A DNA stretch of 64,000 nt from an uncultured Acidobacteriota bacterium (GTDB lineage: Bacteria > Acidobacteriota > Terriglobia > Bryobacterales > Bryobacteraceae), in assembly GCA_902826605.1 (NCBI GenBank), contig CADEFM010000016.1:1-64000 (forward strand), given 5' to 3'. How positions within the stretch are numbered: the stretch's first letter is position 1; every line of letters starts with the position of its first letter. Positions 8,628 to 17,015 of the stretch are shown here, one piece after another. The notes beneath the pieces are model-generated. The model was given only the letters and a program-made list of their open reading frames with translations. It was not told the origin of the DNA and searched no databases. Made by a program: the position numbers and the translations under genes.

Positions 8628-9699
8628 CGTGGACACGCGCTCGCGCTGTGGTCTAATGGAGTTTTATCCGTGCATGGCTAAGGGATTACACCGAAGTTGG
8701 AAAGCGCTTGACCGCCGCGTCCGCGAGTTGCGTTTGATTGCCCATGGAGCTCTATCGAAGAGCCACCCCATCATGGCGCACATCATACCTATCCGCCGCT
8801 GTAATCTTTCCTGTACCTATTGCAACGAATATGACGACGTCTCTCCTCCCGTACCTACCGATGTAGTTGTCCATCGCATCAACAAGCTGGCTGACCTGGG
8901 TACCAGTATCATCACGCTGAGCGGCGGCGAACCCATGCTGCATCCGGATCTGGATGATATCGTCGCCGCCATGCGACGCCGGGGCGTGATGGCCAGCATG
9001 ATCACGAACGGATATCTATTAATGCCGGACCGCATCGAACGGCTGAACCGCGCCGGCCTCGATCACATGCAGATTTCCATCGATAACGTGATGCCGGACG
9101 ACGTTTCCAAGAAAAGCCTCAAAGTGCTCGACAAAAAGCTCGAAATGCTAGCCGAGCACGCCAATTTTCATGTGAACATCAATTCCGTCGTGGGCGGCGG
9201 CATTCGCAATCCGGACGACGCTCTAGTGGTGGGTAAGCGCGCCGTGGAACTGGGGTTTTCAGCCACCGTTGGCATCATCCATGACGGCGACGGACAGTTA
9301 AAGCCTCTGGCGCAGCGGGAACGCGAAGTGTATCAGGAGATGAAGGCGCTTGAAAACCGCCACTTCGCGCGACTCAACTATTTTCAAGACGCTATTGCCC
9401 AGGGGAAGCCCAACCATTGGCGGTGCCGTGCCGGTGCCCGCTACATGTATATTTGCGAGGACGGCCTGGTGCACTACTGCTCACAGCAGCGTGGCTATCC
9501 GGGCAAACCTCTGGATGAGTACACGGTGGAGGACATTCGCCGCGAGTACCTAACGGAGAAATCCTGTGCGCCCTACTGCACTGTGAGCTGCGTCCATTAC
9601 GTTTCTTACTTCGATTTTTTCCGCGCTCCGCAAACCCTAAAATCGGCGCTTCCCGATCCCCACACCGCGCCTCTTGTGAATATTCATTCGGCGAAATAG
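8614..9699 (+). CDS. Radical SAM enzyme with C-terminal auxiliary-cluster (SPASM/twitch-like) cysteines
   Basis: The cluster-binding motif CNLSCTYC (CxxxCxxC) is followed by [11 protein letters not shown] (SAM-binding GGE) and MITNGYLL. The C-terminal third has Cys residues in [23 protein letters not shown] and [13 protein letters not shown], typical of SPASM or twitch auxiliary clusters. TTG 8614 has AAAGGAGG 10 nt upstream and is taken as the start. ATG codons at 8656 or 8674 are alternatives. The product has 361 residues. A c-type cytochrome gene follows after 4 bp. No precursor peptide is visible next to it, so the substrate cannot be assigned. Confidence 0.85.
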   Translation: MRIASVDTRSRCGLMEFYPCMAKGLHRSWKALDRRVRELRLIAHGALSKSHPIMAHIIPIRRCNLSCTYCNEYDDVSPPVPTDVVVHRINKLADLGTSIITLSGGEPMLHPDLDDIVAAMRRRGVMASMITNGYLLMPDRIERLNRAGLDHMQISIDNVMPDDVSKKSLKVLDKKLEMLAEHANFHVNINSVVGGGIRNPDDALVVGKRAVELGFSATVGIIHDGDGQLKPLAQREREVYQEMKALENRHFARLNYFQDAIAQGKPNHWRCRAGARYMYICEDGLVHYCSQQRGYPGKPLDEYTVEDIRREYLTEKSCAPYCTVSCVHYVSYFDFFRAPQTLKSALPDPHTAPLVNIHSAK

Positions 9700-9703
9700 C
9701 CTT

Positions 9704-10210
9704 GTGAAGCCATTTTTTCTAGGCATGTTCATCGGTTGGATCGTGCTCCCCGTCGTCGGGTTTCTTTACCTGCGCTTTGGCTACGTTCCCGTAGCGGTCG
9801 ACGGTCCGATGATCCCCTTCGAGGAGCTTCTTGCAGGAACCGCAGTACGGGCGCGTATCGCACGGGAAGCCCCTGCCAAGGCCGCGCTTGCCGCTACCGA
9901 GGAGCATATCGTTGCAGGTGCCCGCATCTATCGCGAACGCTGCGTGGAATGCCACGGCATACCCGGATCCACCCCGACGCCTGAGGCCAAGGGCATGTTC
10001 CCTCCGCCGCCACAATTCTTTGACCAAAAGGTTATGGGGAATGAGCCGGTAGGACAGAATTACTGGATCATAGCGAATGGGATCCGCCTTTCCGGAATGC
10101 CAGGATATAAAGCCGCACTCAGCGAGCAACAGCTTTGGCAGGTCAGCCAGTTTATGGCGAATCGCGCGGATTTATCCGCCAGCGCGACCGCGATTCTAAG
10201 CGCGAAATAG
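9704..10210 (+). CDS. Membrane-anchored monoheme cytochrome c
   Basis: The GTG start lies 4 bp after the radical SAM stop. The 168-residue product has an N-terminal uncleaved anchor (FFLGMFIGWIVLPVVGFLYL). It has one heme site CVECH in the context YRERCVECHGIPGS and a likely axial Met in RLSGMPGYK. The C-terminal helix (LWQVSQFMANRADL) is typical of class I cytochromes. It should carry electrons on the periplasmic face. Co-transcription with the radical SAM gene is likely from spacing, but a functional link is not established. Confidence 0.88.
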   Translation: MKPFFLGMFIGWIVLPVVGFLYLRFGYVPVAVDGPMIPFEELLAGTAVRARIAREAPAKAALAATEEHIVAGARIYRERCVECHGIPGSTPTPEAKGMFPPPPQFFDQKVMGNEPVGQNYWIIANGIRLSGMPGYKAALSEQQLWQVSQFMANRADLSASATAILSAK

Positions 10211-10388
10211 ATCTTCCCTCCAGGTGTTGATCCGCCTCCAGTGAGCGTACTAAGTAATAACTTTTCAAGCGGATACCGATTGTCATACATTTCTATAAAT
10301 AAGCATAGACGATCTTCTAAAAATCGGATGCTGCGACTCCTTTCTCAGCGAAGTGCCATAATATCAATGGGAATCGCCGCTGCGATGG

Positions 10389-10404
10389 TGGTAACCCGCT
10401 TGCA
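10389..10404 (+). promoter_or_regulatory. Sigma-54 (-24/-12) promoter candidate
   Basis: The element is TGGTAACCCGCTTGCA, with GG (10390-10391) and GC (10402-10403) separated by exactly 10 nt and the TTGCA half matching the sigma-54 consensus. It lies about 50 bp before the kinase GTG start, and the following gene encodes a sigma-54 activator. The rest of 10211-10453 shows no gene. Confidence 0.6.
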
Positions 10405-10453
10405 TGGTCGAATGCACGGCAAAGTGTACCGTGTCAGGCGTCCAGGTGGCTGA

Positions 10454-13399
10454 GTGAAGGAGCTTAAACAACAACTCGTAAGCGCGCTTCTGGTAGTCAT
10501 GACAGTTGCGGCGGTGGTCGCCGCTGCCATCAATCTCCAGCAGCAGAGCCTTTTCCATCTTCCGGACGATGGCGTCACTTGGGAGGAACGGTCGCTCAGC
10601 CCTGGTGCCAGTCCACGCATTATAGCGGTCTATATCACCCCGGGGAGTCCAGCGGAGAAGGCTGGCATTCACAAAGGCGACGCCCTGGTATCTGTCGCAG
10701 GGGTGCCGGTCCAAAGCTCCTTGGACGTGACGGCGATTCTCGCTCGTTTGGGGGCTTGGAACAAGACTGAGTACAAGGTTCGGCATGAGGGCGTCGAGTT
10801 GGTGTCCAGCGTCATCATCGGAGAGGCGCCTAGGGACCGCGCCATTTTCTACCAATACGCCGTTGGCGCCGTGTACCTGGCCATCGGGTTGTTTGTCTAT
10901 TTCCGGCGCGGTAGCGCTCCTCGCGCGCTGCACTTCTTTTTGCTCTGCCTGACTAGTTTTGTTCTTTCGACCTTCCATTACTCCGGGAAGCTGAATAATT
11001 TCGACAAGGTGATTTACCTGGGCAACGTGGTGGCTGGCTATCTGGCGCCCGCGCTATTCCTGCATTTCTCCCTGGTGTTTCCAGGGCCTTTGCAATGGAT
11101 GCGAAATCGGCGTGCCGCTGCACTGGTGTACATGCCGGGTGCGATCCTGCTGGCGGCGCAGCTTGGGCTGATTTTTGGATGGTTGTCCACGGCGGCGCCG
11201 CTGATTGAAGCACGCTGGTTGTTTGATCGCGCGTGGCTCGGATTCCTGTGCGCGATGTACTTCGCGGGCGGCGCGGTGCTGCACCTGCAACTGCGCAACG
11301 CGGATGACCCAGTGATCCGTAAGCAGTTGACCTGGCTGCGCAACGGCGCTTTCGTTGGCATTGTGCCATTTGCCGGGCTGTACGCGATTCCCTATATTTT
11401 GGGTTATCCTCCCACGGCGGTGATGAATCTGGCGGTATTGTCTTTGCCGTTCATTCCTCTTACATGGGCTTACGCCATTCTGCGCTACCGGTTGATGGAT
11501 GTCGATATCATTTTCCAGGAAGGCTACGTTTATACGCTGGCTACTTTGTGTGTGCTCGGCATTTTTTACGGACTAGTCTTTTCGGTGAGCCGGGCAGGGG
11601 ATGTGAGCGGCACGGCGCTGGTTGCGTTGATTTTGATCGCCGCGTTCGTCTTCCAGCCCATCCGCAATTGGATTCAGGAACAATTGGACCGGCACTACTT
11701 CTACAAAGACCGCTACGATTATCGCCGTACTCTGATCGAATTCGCGCGGGAACTTGGGTCTCCTACCGATCTAGGGGAAATGCTGGAAACCGTTGCCGAC
11801 CGTTTGGTTCGAACGCTAGGCATCCGTCACGTGGCTTTTTTCGTATGGGATGACAGCAAGGACCAGTTCCGTCTGGAACTCGCCAGCAACCGCCAGGGCC
11901 GCCAAACAGACCATGTTTCTCCTGACCTGGATTTAAGTTTCCTCAGCACTGCTCCTAAACGTCCGTACCTGTTTTTTGAACGCACGCGTTATACGCTCGA
12001 CGTGGTGTCCCATGAGCTGCCCGTCGCGGTGCGGCGGACCATCGCTGAACTGGAACTCACCTATTATTTGCCCTGTACCGCGCGCGGGAAAACCATCGCT
12101 TATCTGGGTGTGAGCCGCACCGAGAGCGGCGATTTCCTGTCCAGTGATGACGTGGATCTGTTGGTCACGCTGTCGGGCTACGTGGGAATCGCCATCGACA
12201 ATTCTTTGCTGTATCAATCGCTCGAACGCAAAGTCGAACAGTACGAACGTTTGAAGGAGTTTTCGGAGAACATCGTCGAATCGATTCATGTCGGCATCCT
12301 GGCGGCCGATTTGGAAGACCGCGTGGAAAGCTGGAACACGCAAATCGAAAAACTGACGGGCGTGTCCAGATCTGCCGCCGTCGGGCAGCGGCTCGCCGAT
12401 TTGTTTCCGCCGGATCTTTGCGAAGCCATTGCACGCGCGTCTTCCGGTCCGGTCCATAATATTTATAAATTCCTCCTGCGTCCTCAGGAAGCCACTCTCA
12501 ATATCGCTGTCGCGCCGCTCATCGCCAGGGACGGTGCGCATATTGGGCGGCTGATTATCTTCGAGGACATCACCGATCGCGCGGAACTCGAAAGCAAGCT
12601 GGTGCAAGCCGATAAACTCAGCTCCATCGGTTTGCTGGCAGCCGGCGTGGCTCATGAAGTCAACACGCCGCTCGCGGTGATTTCGACCTATGCGCAAATG
12701 CTGGCGAAGCAGATTTCCGGCGATTCGCAAAAGGCGCCGCTTCTCGAAAAGATCGCCAAGCAAACCTTCCGGGCGAGTGAGATCGTGAATTCACTGCTAA
12801 ACTTCTCCCGCACGTCCCCGACCGAATTCGTAAGCGTGGACCTGAACAAAATTCTTCAAGAAACGCTGACGCTGGTGGAGCATCAACTGGTCCAGGCAGG
12901 AGTGACGACGCGGATATCGCTTGATGCGTCCCTCCCTCGCATTCGTGGAAATGCCGGCCGCTTGCAGCAGGTTTTTCTGAACCTCATTCTCAATGCGCGT
13001 GACGCCATGGACGGCGGCGGAACGCTGGCTTTAAAGACGGCGGGCCGCGACGGCCTTGTCCGTGTTACCATCGCGGACTCGGGTAGTGGTATTGCACCGG
13101 ATCACCTGCCGCGCATCTTCGATCCGTTCTTCACTACCAAGGCGGCCAAGAAAGGCACCGGTCTGGGACTCTCAGTCAGCTACGGGATCGTGCGCGAGCA
13201 CGGAGGCGTCATCGACGTGGATAGCGAACCCGGCGCCGGCACCCGATTCGAATTATCATTCCCGGAACTTTCCGCCTCCCCTTTATTCACACCAGTGACT
13301 GCAGTGGCAACAGTGTCCACTGCCTCGGCGACCATCCCCTCCCCGGCGGCATTCACTCCGGAGCCCGAGTTCACCGCGAATGTCAACCTCGCATCCTGA
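10454..13399 (+). CDS. Sensor histidine kinase with extracytoplasmic PDZ, multi-TM region, GAF and PAS domains
   Basis: The 981-residue product starts at GTG with AGGTGG upstream. Order: one TM (about 10-28); a PDZ domain (about 45-120, IAVYITPGSPAEKAGIHKGDALVSVAG); about seven to nine further TM segments (about 135-420); a GAF domain (about 430-590); a PAS domain (about 610-710); HisKA with LLAAGVAHEVNTPLAV; and an HATPase region with NLILNARDAMDGGG, DSGSGI and KGTGLGLSVSYGIV. A PDZ outside the membrane suggests sensing of a protein terminus or misfolded envelope protein. Its 3' end overlaps the NtrC-type regulator by 20 nt, so the two form a cognate pair. The tail is Ala/Thr/Pro-rich. Confidence 0.92.
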   Translation: MKELKQQLVSALLVVMTVAAVVAAAINLQQQSLFHLPDDGVTWEERSLSPGASPRIIAVYITPGSPAEKAGIHKGDALVSVAGVPVQSSLDVTAILARLGAWNKTEYKVRHEGVELVSSVIIGEAPRDRAIFYQYAVGAVYLAIGLFVYFRRGSAPRALHFFLLCLTSFVLSTFHYSGKLNNFDKVIYLGNVVAGYLAPALFLHFSLVFPGPLQWMRNRRAAALVYMPGAILLAAQLGLIFGWLSTAAPLIEARWLFDRAWLGFLCAMYFAGGAVLHLQLRNADDPVIRKQLTWLRNGAFVGIVPFAGLYAIPYILGYPPTAVMNLAVLSLPFIPLTWAYAILRYRLMDVDIIFQEGYVYTLATLCVLGIFYGLVFSVSRAGDVSGTALVALILIAAFVFQPIRNWIQEQLDRHYFYKDRYDYRRTLIEFARELGSPTDLGEMLETVADRLVRTLGIRHVAFFVWDDSKDQFRLELASNRQGRQTDHVSPDLDLSFLSTAPKRPYLFFERTRYTLDVVSHELPVAVRRTIAELELTYYLPCTARGKTIAYLGVSRTESGDFLSSDDVDLLVTLSGYVGIAIDNSLLYQSLERKVEQYERLKEFSENIVESIHVGILAADLEDRVESWNTQIEKLTGVSRSAAVGQRLADLFPPDLCEAIARASSGPVHNIYKFLLRPQEATLNIAVAPLIARDGAHIGRLIIFEDITDRAELESKLVQADKLSSIGLLAAGVAHEVNTPLAVISTYAQMLAKQISGDSQKAPLLEKIAKQTFRASEIVNSLLNFSRTSPTEFVSVDLNKILQETLTLVEHQLVQAGVTTRISLDASLPRIRGNAGRLQQVFLNLILNARDAMDGGGTLALKTAGRDGLVRVTIADSGSGIAPDHLPRIFDPFFTTKAAKKGTGLGLSVSYGIVREHGGVIDVDSEPGAGTRFELSFPELSASPLFTPVTAVATVSTASATIPSPAAFTPEPEFTANVNLAS

Positions 13400-14855
13400 C
13401 TCCTTTGCCGATCTAGCAGCCGATGTCCTGGCGCCAGAAACTGCGCGCGGACACGTACTCGTCATCGACGACGAGCCGGATATTCGCGAAAGCCTCGAAG
13501 CATTGCTAACGTCGGAAGGGTACCTTGTCGATCTCGCGCCGAACGCCACCGAAGGGTTGAAGCGTTTAGAAAAATCCACGTTCGATTTGGTGCTGCTCGA
13601 CTTGATGATGCCGGACAAAAGCGGCATGCAGGTGCTGGAAGAAGTGCGCGCACGCGACGTTGAAACGCCCATCTTCCTCATCACCGCATACGGATCCATC
13701 GAAGTTGCGGTAAACGCTCTCAAGCGCGGCGCCAACGACTATTTCTCCAAGCCGTGGGACAACGAAAAGTTACTGATCGAGATCGAACACATGATCTCGA
13801 AGCGGCGTCTGGAGCGCGAAAACACCGAACTGAAGCGCGCTCTGCGGCAGCGTTATAGCTTCCCGAACATCGTCGGCAAGAGCGAGCGCATGCTCAAGAT
13901 TTTCGATCTTGTGAGCCAGGTGGCGGGCAGCCGCGCCACCATTCTGATCACGGGCGAGACCGGGACCGGTAAAGAGCTCATCGCGAATGCGATCCATGCG
14001 CATTCCGCCCGCGCCGGTCACCCGTTCGTGCCGGTGCACTCAGGTTCCGTGCCGCCGGATCTTCTGGAAAGCGCTTTGTTCGGCCACGTGCGCGGCGCCT
14101 TCACCGGCGCCGTAACTTCACGCAAAGGCTATTTCGAAACCGCCGACCGCGGGACCATCTTCTTTGACGAAATTGGCACCATTTCCCTCGAGACCCAGAC
14201 AAAGCTGCTGCGTGTCATTCAGGAGCGCGAATTCATGCCTCTGGGTTCGGCGGAGACGGTGAGAGTAGATGTCCGCATCGTCGCCGCGACGAACGCCGAC
14301 CTCAAGAAACTTGTGGAAGAAGGAAAATTCCGCGAAGACCTCTACTACCGCCTTAACGTTATCAATTTGGCATTGCCGGCCCTGCGCGATCGCAAAGAAG
14401 ACATCCCGGCCCTGGTCCAGCATTTCTTCGGCAAGTATTGCCGGGAAAATGAAAAATTTCTAGATGAAAACGGACGTTCACGCCTGTTCTTCGAGTCCGA
14501 TGCCATGCATATCTTGATGGATCACGTATGGCCGGGCAACGTGCGCGAATTGGAAAACGTTGTCGAGCGGGCGGTGGTTCTGGCAGCTCAGCCGGCTGTC
14601 TCCGCCGCAGTCTTGCCGGAACACCTGCTCGAAGCCCGCGGCCTGCGCATCCGCCGCGATGAGAGCGGCCATCTCGCGGCCGATGCATCCCTGTTTGAAG
14701 TCGTAGCCGATTTCGAACGCCGGACCATCATGGAGCAGCTCGAAAAATCCGACTGGAGCCAGACCGCCGCCGCCGAAACCCTGCGCATTCCTCTTTCCAC
14801 GCTCAATCAGAAGATCAAGCGATTGAGCATCGACGTGCGGAAACGCGGCACGTAG
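13380..14855 (+). CDS. NtrC-family sigma-54-dependent response regulator
   Basis: The 491-residue product has a receiver domain (about 24-140) with acidic pocket VIDDEPD and phospho-acceptor Asp74 in LVLLDLMMPDKSG. An AAA+ sigma-54-interaction domain (about 165-400) follows, with Walker A GETGTGKE, an intact GAFTGA loop, Walker B TIFFDEIG and an arginine-finger region REDLYYRLNV. A Fis-type helix-turn-helix (about 450-490, WSQTAAAETLRIPLSTLNQKIKRL) ends it. It should activate sigma-54 promoters when phosphorylated by the overlapping kinase. The sigma-54 element upstream of the kinase is an obvious candidate target. Confidence 0.95.
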   Translation: MSTSHPDSFADLAADVLAPETARGHVLVIDDEPDIRESLEALLTSEGYLVDLAPNATEGLKRLEKSTFDLVLLDLMMPDKSGMQVLEEVRARDVETPIFLITAYGSIEVAVNALKRGANDYFSKPWDNEKLLIEIEHMISKRRLERENTELKRALRQRYSFPNIVGKSERMLKIFDLVSQVAGSRATILITGETGTGKELIANAIHAHSARAGHPFVPVHSGSVPPDLLESALFGHVRGAFTGAVTSRKGYFETADRGTIFFDEIGTISLETQTKLLRVIQEREFMPLGSAETVRVDVRIVAATNADLKKLVEEGKFREDLYYRLNVINLALPALRDRKEDIPALVQHFFGKYCRENEKFLDENGRSRLFFESDAMHILMDHVWPGNVRELENVVERAVVLAAQPAVSAAVLPEHLLEARGLRIRRDESGHLAADASLFEVVADFERRTIMEQLEKSDWSQTAAAETLRIPLSTLNQKIKRLSIDVRKRGT

Positions 14856-14856
14856 A

Positions 14857-14895
14857 CAAAACTCAGCCAGTTTTGGGGAACTTCGCTAAGCTCCC
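14857..14895 (+). terminator. Tandem weak hairpins after the regulator gene
   Basis: CAAAACT-CAGCC-AGTTTTG (14857-14875) begins 1 nt after the stop codon. A second imperfect stem over 14876-14895 (GGGA...TCCC around CTTCGCTAAG) is followed by TTTCG. Both are modest, so termination here is uncertain. Confidence 0.3.
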
Positions 14896-15010
14896 TTTCG
14901 TGCGTTCGCTTTCGAAAGTAAGAGTGCTCCAACCCGTTGCGTTAGCCGGTTGCGCTTGACAAGCGGATAACCCCAATCCTATCATTGGGTTTGCGGCGCA
15001 GGAGGCGGCC

Positions 15011-15280
15011 TTGATCAAACTCGACATCATCAACGAAGTGGTCAATCGGACGGGCATCACCAAGACGAAAGCGGAGATGGCTGTGGAAACCGTTTTTGAA
15101 AGCATGAAACGCGCGCTCGAAAAGGGTGAACGTATCGAGCTTCGCGGATTCGGTATATTCAACGTTCGGCCGCGCAAGACCGGTATTGGCCGCAACCCGC
15201 GCACCGGAGCGGAAGTCGCGATTCCGCCGGGGAAGGCTGTTCGCTTTAAGCCCGGCAAGGAGTTGCAAACGCTCGACTGA
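15011..15280 (+). CDS. HU/IHF-family DNA-binding protein
   Basis: The 89-residue protein starts at TTG 15011 with AGGAGG 5 nt upstream. It matches the HU fold throughout: the helical N-terminus IINEVVNRTGITKTKAEMAVE, the conserved GFGIFNVRPRK and the arm GRNPRTGAEVAIPPGKAVRFKPGKEL. It bends DNA as a dimer and organises the nucleoid. Because IHF and HU are hard to separate by eye, no subunit name is given. It opens a close run of genes (protease, glycosyltransferases, prepilin peptidase). Confidence 0.95.
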   Translation: MIKLDIINEVVNRTGITKTKAEMAVETVFESMKRALEKGERIELRGFGIFNVRPRKTGIGRNPRTGAEVAIPPGKAVRFKPGKELQTLD

Positions 15281-15285
15281 CGGGC

Positions 15286-16272
15286 ATGTCTTCCAACGGC
15301 TACCCCCCGCCGTTTGTGCCGCGGACGACCTCGCCGGAAACCTTCTCCGGCGGGTTCATTGAAGCGTTAGCGGCCACCCGAGCCCGGCCGCACCGCTACT
15401 GGCTGCATGTTCTGCTGCTATTGGCCACATTTTTGACCACTACCGTGGTCGGCGCGGGCATGGCGCTCAGTTTCCGGATGAACTTGCCGGTGAGCTTTCT
15501 GCTCGAAATGTCCGGCTATGAGCGAATGTTGCGGGATCCCGCTTACCTATTGAGCGGCCTGCCTTTTTCGCTTTCCCTCCTGACCATCCTGATGGCGCAT
15601 GAAATGGGGCATTACTTGGCGGCTCGGTATTACACCGTGGACGCAACGCTGCCGTTTTTTTTGCCTGCCCCAACCTTGATCGGGACGCTGGGGGCGTTCA
15701 TCCGGTTGCGCTCCGCAATCGTGTCGAAGCGTATCCTGTTCGATATCGGGATCGCCGGGCCCATCGCCGGATTCGCGGCACTGCTGGTTCCGCTGGCGAT
15801 AGGGGTTTCCATGTCGCATCAAATGCCAAGGGTCGCCTTGCGCGGCGACTTTGTTTTCGGCACGCCATTGCTGCTGCGGATCTTCGAAATGATGTGGTTC
15901 CCGGGCGTTTCCACTGCCGATCTTTCTTTACATCCCATGGCTCGTGCTGCGTGGGCTGGCTTGCTGGCCACGGCGCTGAACCTGTTGCCTATCGGTCAAC
16001 TGGACGGTGGGCACATCCTATACGCCATCGTAGGTGAGCGCGCCAAATGGCTCTCGCGCATTCTTGTCGCGGCTTTGGCGGTCATGGGATTCTTTTTCGC
16101 CTACAGCTGGCTTCTGTGGGCAGTATTGTTGGTACTGTTCGGGCTGCGGCACCCGCCCTTATACGACCCTTACCCGATAGGCCGCGCGCGAATTTGGCTG
16201 GGGCTGCTGGCCCTGGCGATTCTGGTGGTTTCCTTCACCCCTATTCCAGTCCGGACCCCTGAACTGCCGTGA
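15286..16272 (+). CDS. Site-2-protease-family intramembrane metalloprotease
   Basis: The 328-residue polytopic membrane protein has the zinc motif LMAHEMGHYLAAR (HExxH) in an early helix. The second metal-site motif NLLPIGQLDGGHILYA (LDGGH) lies about 110 residues later, as in S2P/M50 proteases. About seven TM segments are visible. There is no PDZ domain, so it is not a RseP-type enzyme. Such proteases cleave membrane-embedded regulators. The gene begins 5 bp after HU and overlaps the next gene by 4 nt (GTGA). The substrate is unknown. Confidence 0.9.
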   Translation: MSSNGYPPPFVPRTTSPETFSGGFIEALAATRARPHRYWLHVLLLLATFLTTTVVGAGMALSFRMNLPVSFLLEMSGYERMLRDPAYLLSGLPFSLSLLTILMAHEMGHYLAARYYTVDATLPFFLPAPTLIGTLGAFIRLRSAIVSKRILFDIGIAGPIAGFAALLVPLAIGVSMSHQMPRVALRGDFVFGTPLLLRIFEMMWFPGVSTADLSLHPMARAAWAGLLATALNLLPIGQLDGGHILYAIVGERAKWLSRILVAALAVMGFFFAYSWLLWAVLLVLFGLRHPPLYDPYPIGRARIWLGLLALAILVVSFTPIPVRTPELP

Positions 16273-17015
16273 AAATCACCGCCACGATCATCACTTACAA
16301 CGAGGAGCGCAATCTGGCGCGCGCGATCGAAAGCTTGCGCTGTGCCGATGAAATCGTAGTGGTCGACAGCGCATCGACGGACCGCACTGTGGAGCTAGCC
16401 CAGAAGCTGGGCGCGCGTGTGATCGAAACCGTGTGGCGGGGATACGCCAAACAGAAAAATTTCGCCGCGGAACAAGCCTCGAACGATTGGATTCTCTCGC
16501 TGGATGCAGATGAATCATTGAGCGAAGCCCTGGAGGCGGAAATCTGGCGCCTGAAAAAAGCGGGGCCGCGCTTTGAGGCTTACACAATGCCTCGTATGGC
16601 TCGCTATTTAGGACGCTGGATACGCCATTCGGGTTGGTATCCCGACCGCAAGGTTCGCCTCTACGACCGCCGAAAAGCGGAGTGGGTGGGGGAGTATGTG
16701 CATGAATCCGTACGCGCGAAGGGAAGCGTGGGACATTTAGACTCGAATCTCCTGCACTTCACTTGCGATTCCTTATCGGAACACATCAAGACCATGGACC
16801 GTTACACAACGCTGGCCGCTGAGCAGTTGATCGAGGCGCGGCGTCAGGTGAGTTGGGGACGGCTCATTTTCGAGCCTCCGTGGACGTTTTTCAATACCTA
16901 TTTTTTAAAGCAGGGCTTCTTGGACGGTGTCGAAGGCTTGGCGATCGCGAATATGGCGGCGCTCTACAATTTTTTGAAATACGCGAAGGTGCGGTTCATG
17001 GGTCCGGGACGATGA
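16269..17015 (+). CDS. Family 2 glycosyltransferase (WaaE/KdtX-like)
   Basis: The 248-residue GT-A enzyme has the nucleotide-binding start ITATIITYNEERNLARAIES, VVVDSASTDRT and the metal motif SLDADESLS (DxD). Its acceptor-side region with RYLGRWIRHSGWYPDRKVRLY is characteristic of the WaaE/lipooligosaccharide core beta-glycosyltransferase group. It probably adds a sugar to lipopolysaccharide core or a related glycolipid at the inner membrane. The GTG start overlaps the protease stop and its own stop overlaps the next start (ATGA). Confidence 0.9.
   Translation: MKITATIITYNEERNLARAIESLRCADEIVVVDSASTDRTVELAQKLGARVIETVWRGYAKQKNFAAEQASNDWILSLDADESLSEALEAEIWRLKKAGPRFEAYTMPRMARYLGRWIRHSGWYPDRKVRLYDRRKAEWVGEYVHESVRAKGSVGHLDSNLLHFTCDSLSEHIKTMDRYTTLAAEQLIEARRQVSWGRLIFEPPWTFFNTYFLKQGFLDGVEGLAIANMAALYNFLKYAKVRFMGPGR

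Noticed and set aside
10241-10453. 70-codon plus-strand frame before the PDZ kinase
   Set aside because: The region contains the sigma-54 promoter candidate and the product has no recognisable features.
13380-13399. Frameshift or fusion between sensor kinase and NtrC regulator
   Set aside because: The 20-nt overlap is in different frames, with a good stop for the kinase and a normal receiver start for the regulator, so they are two proteins.
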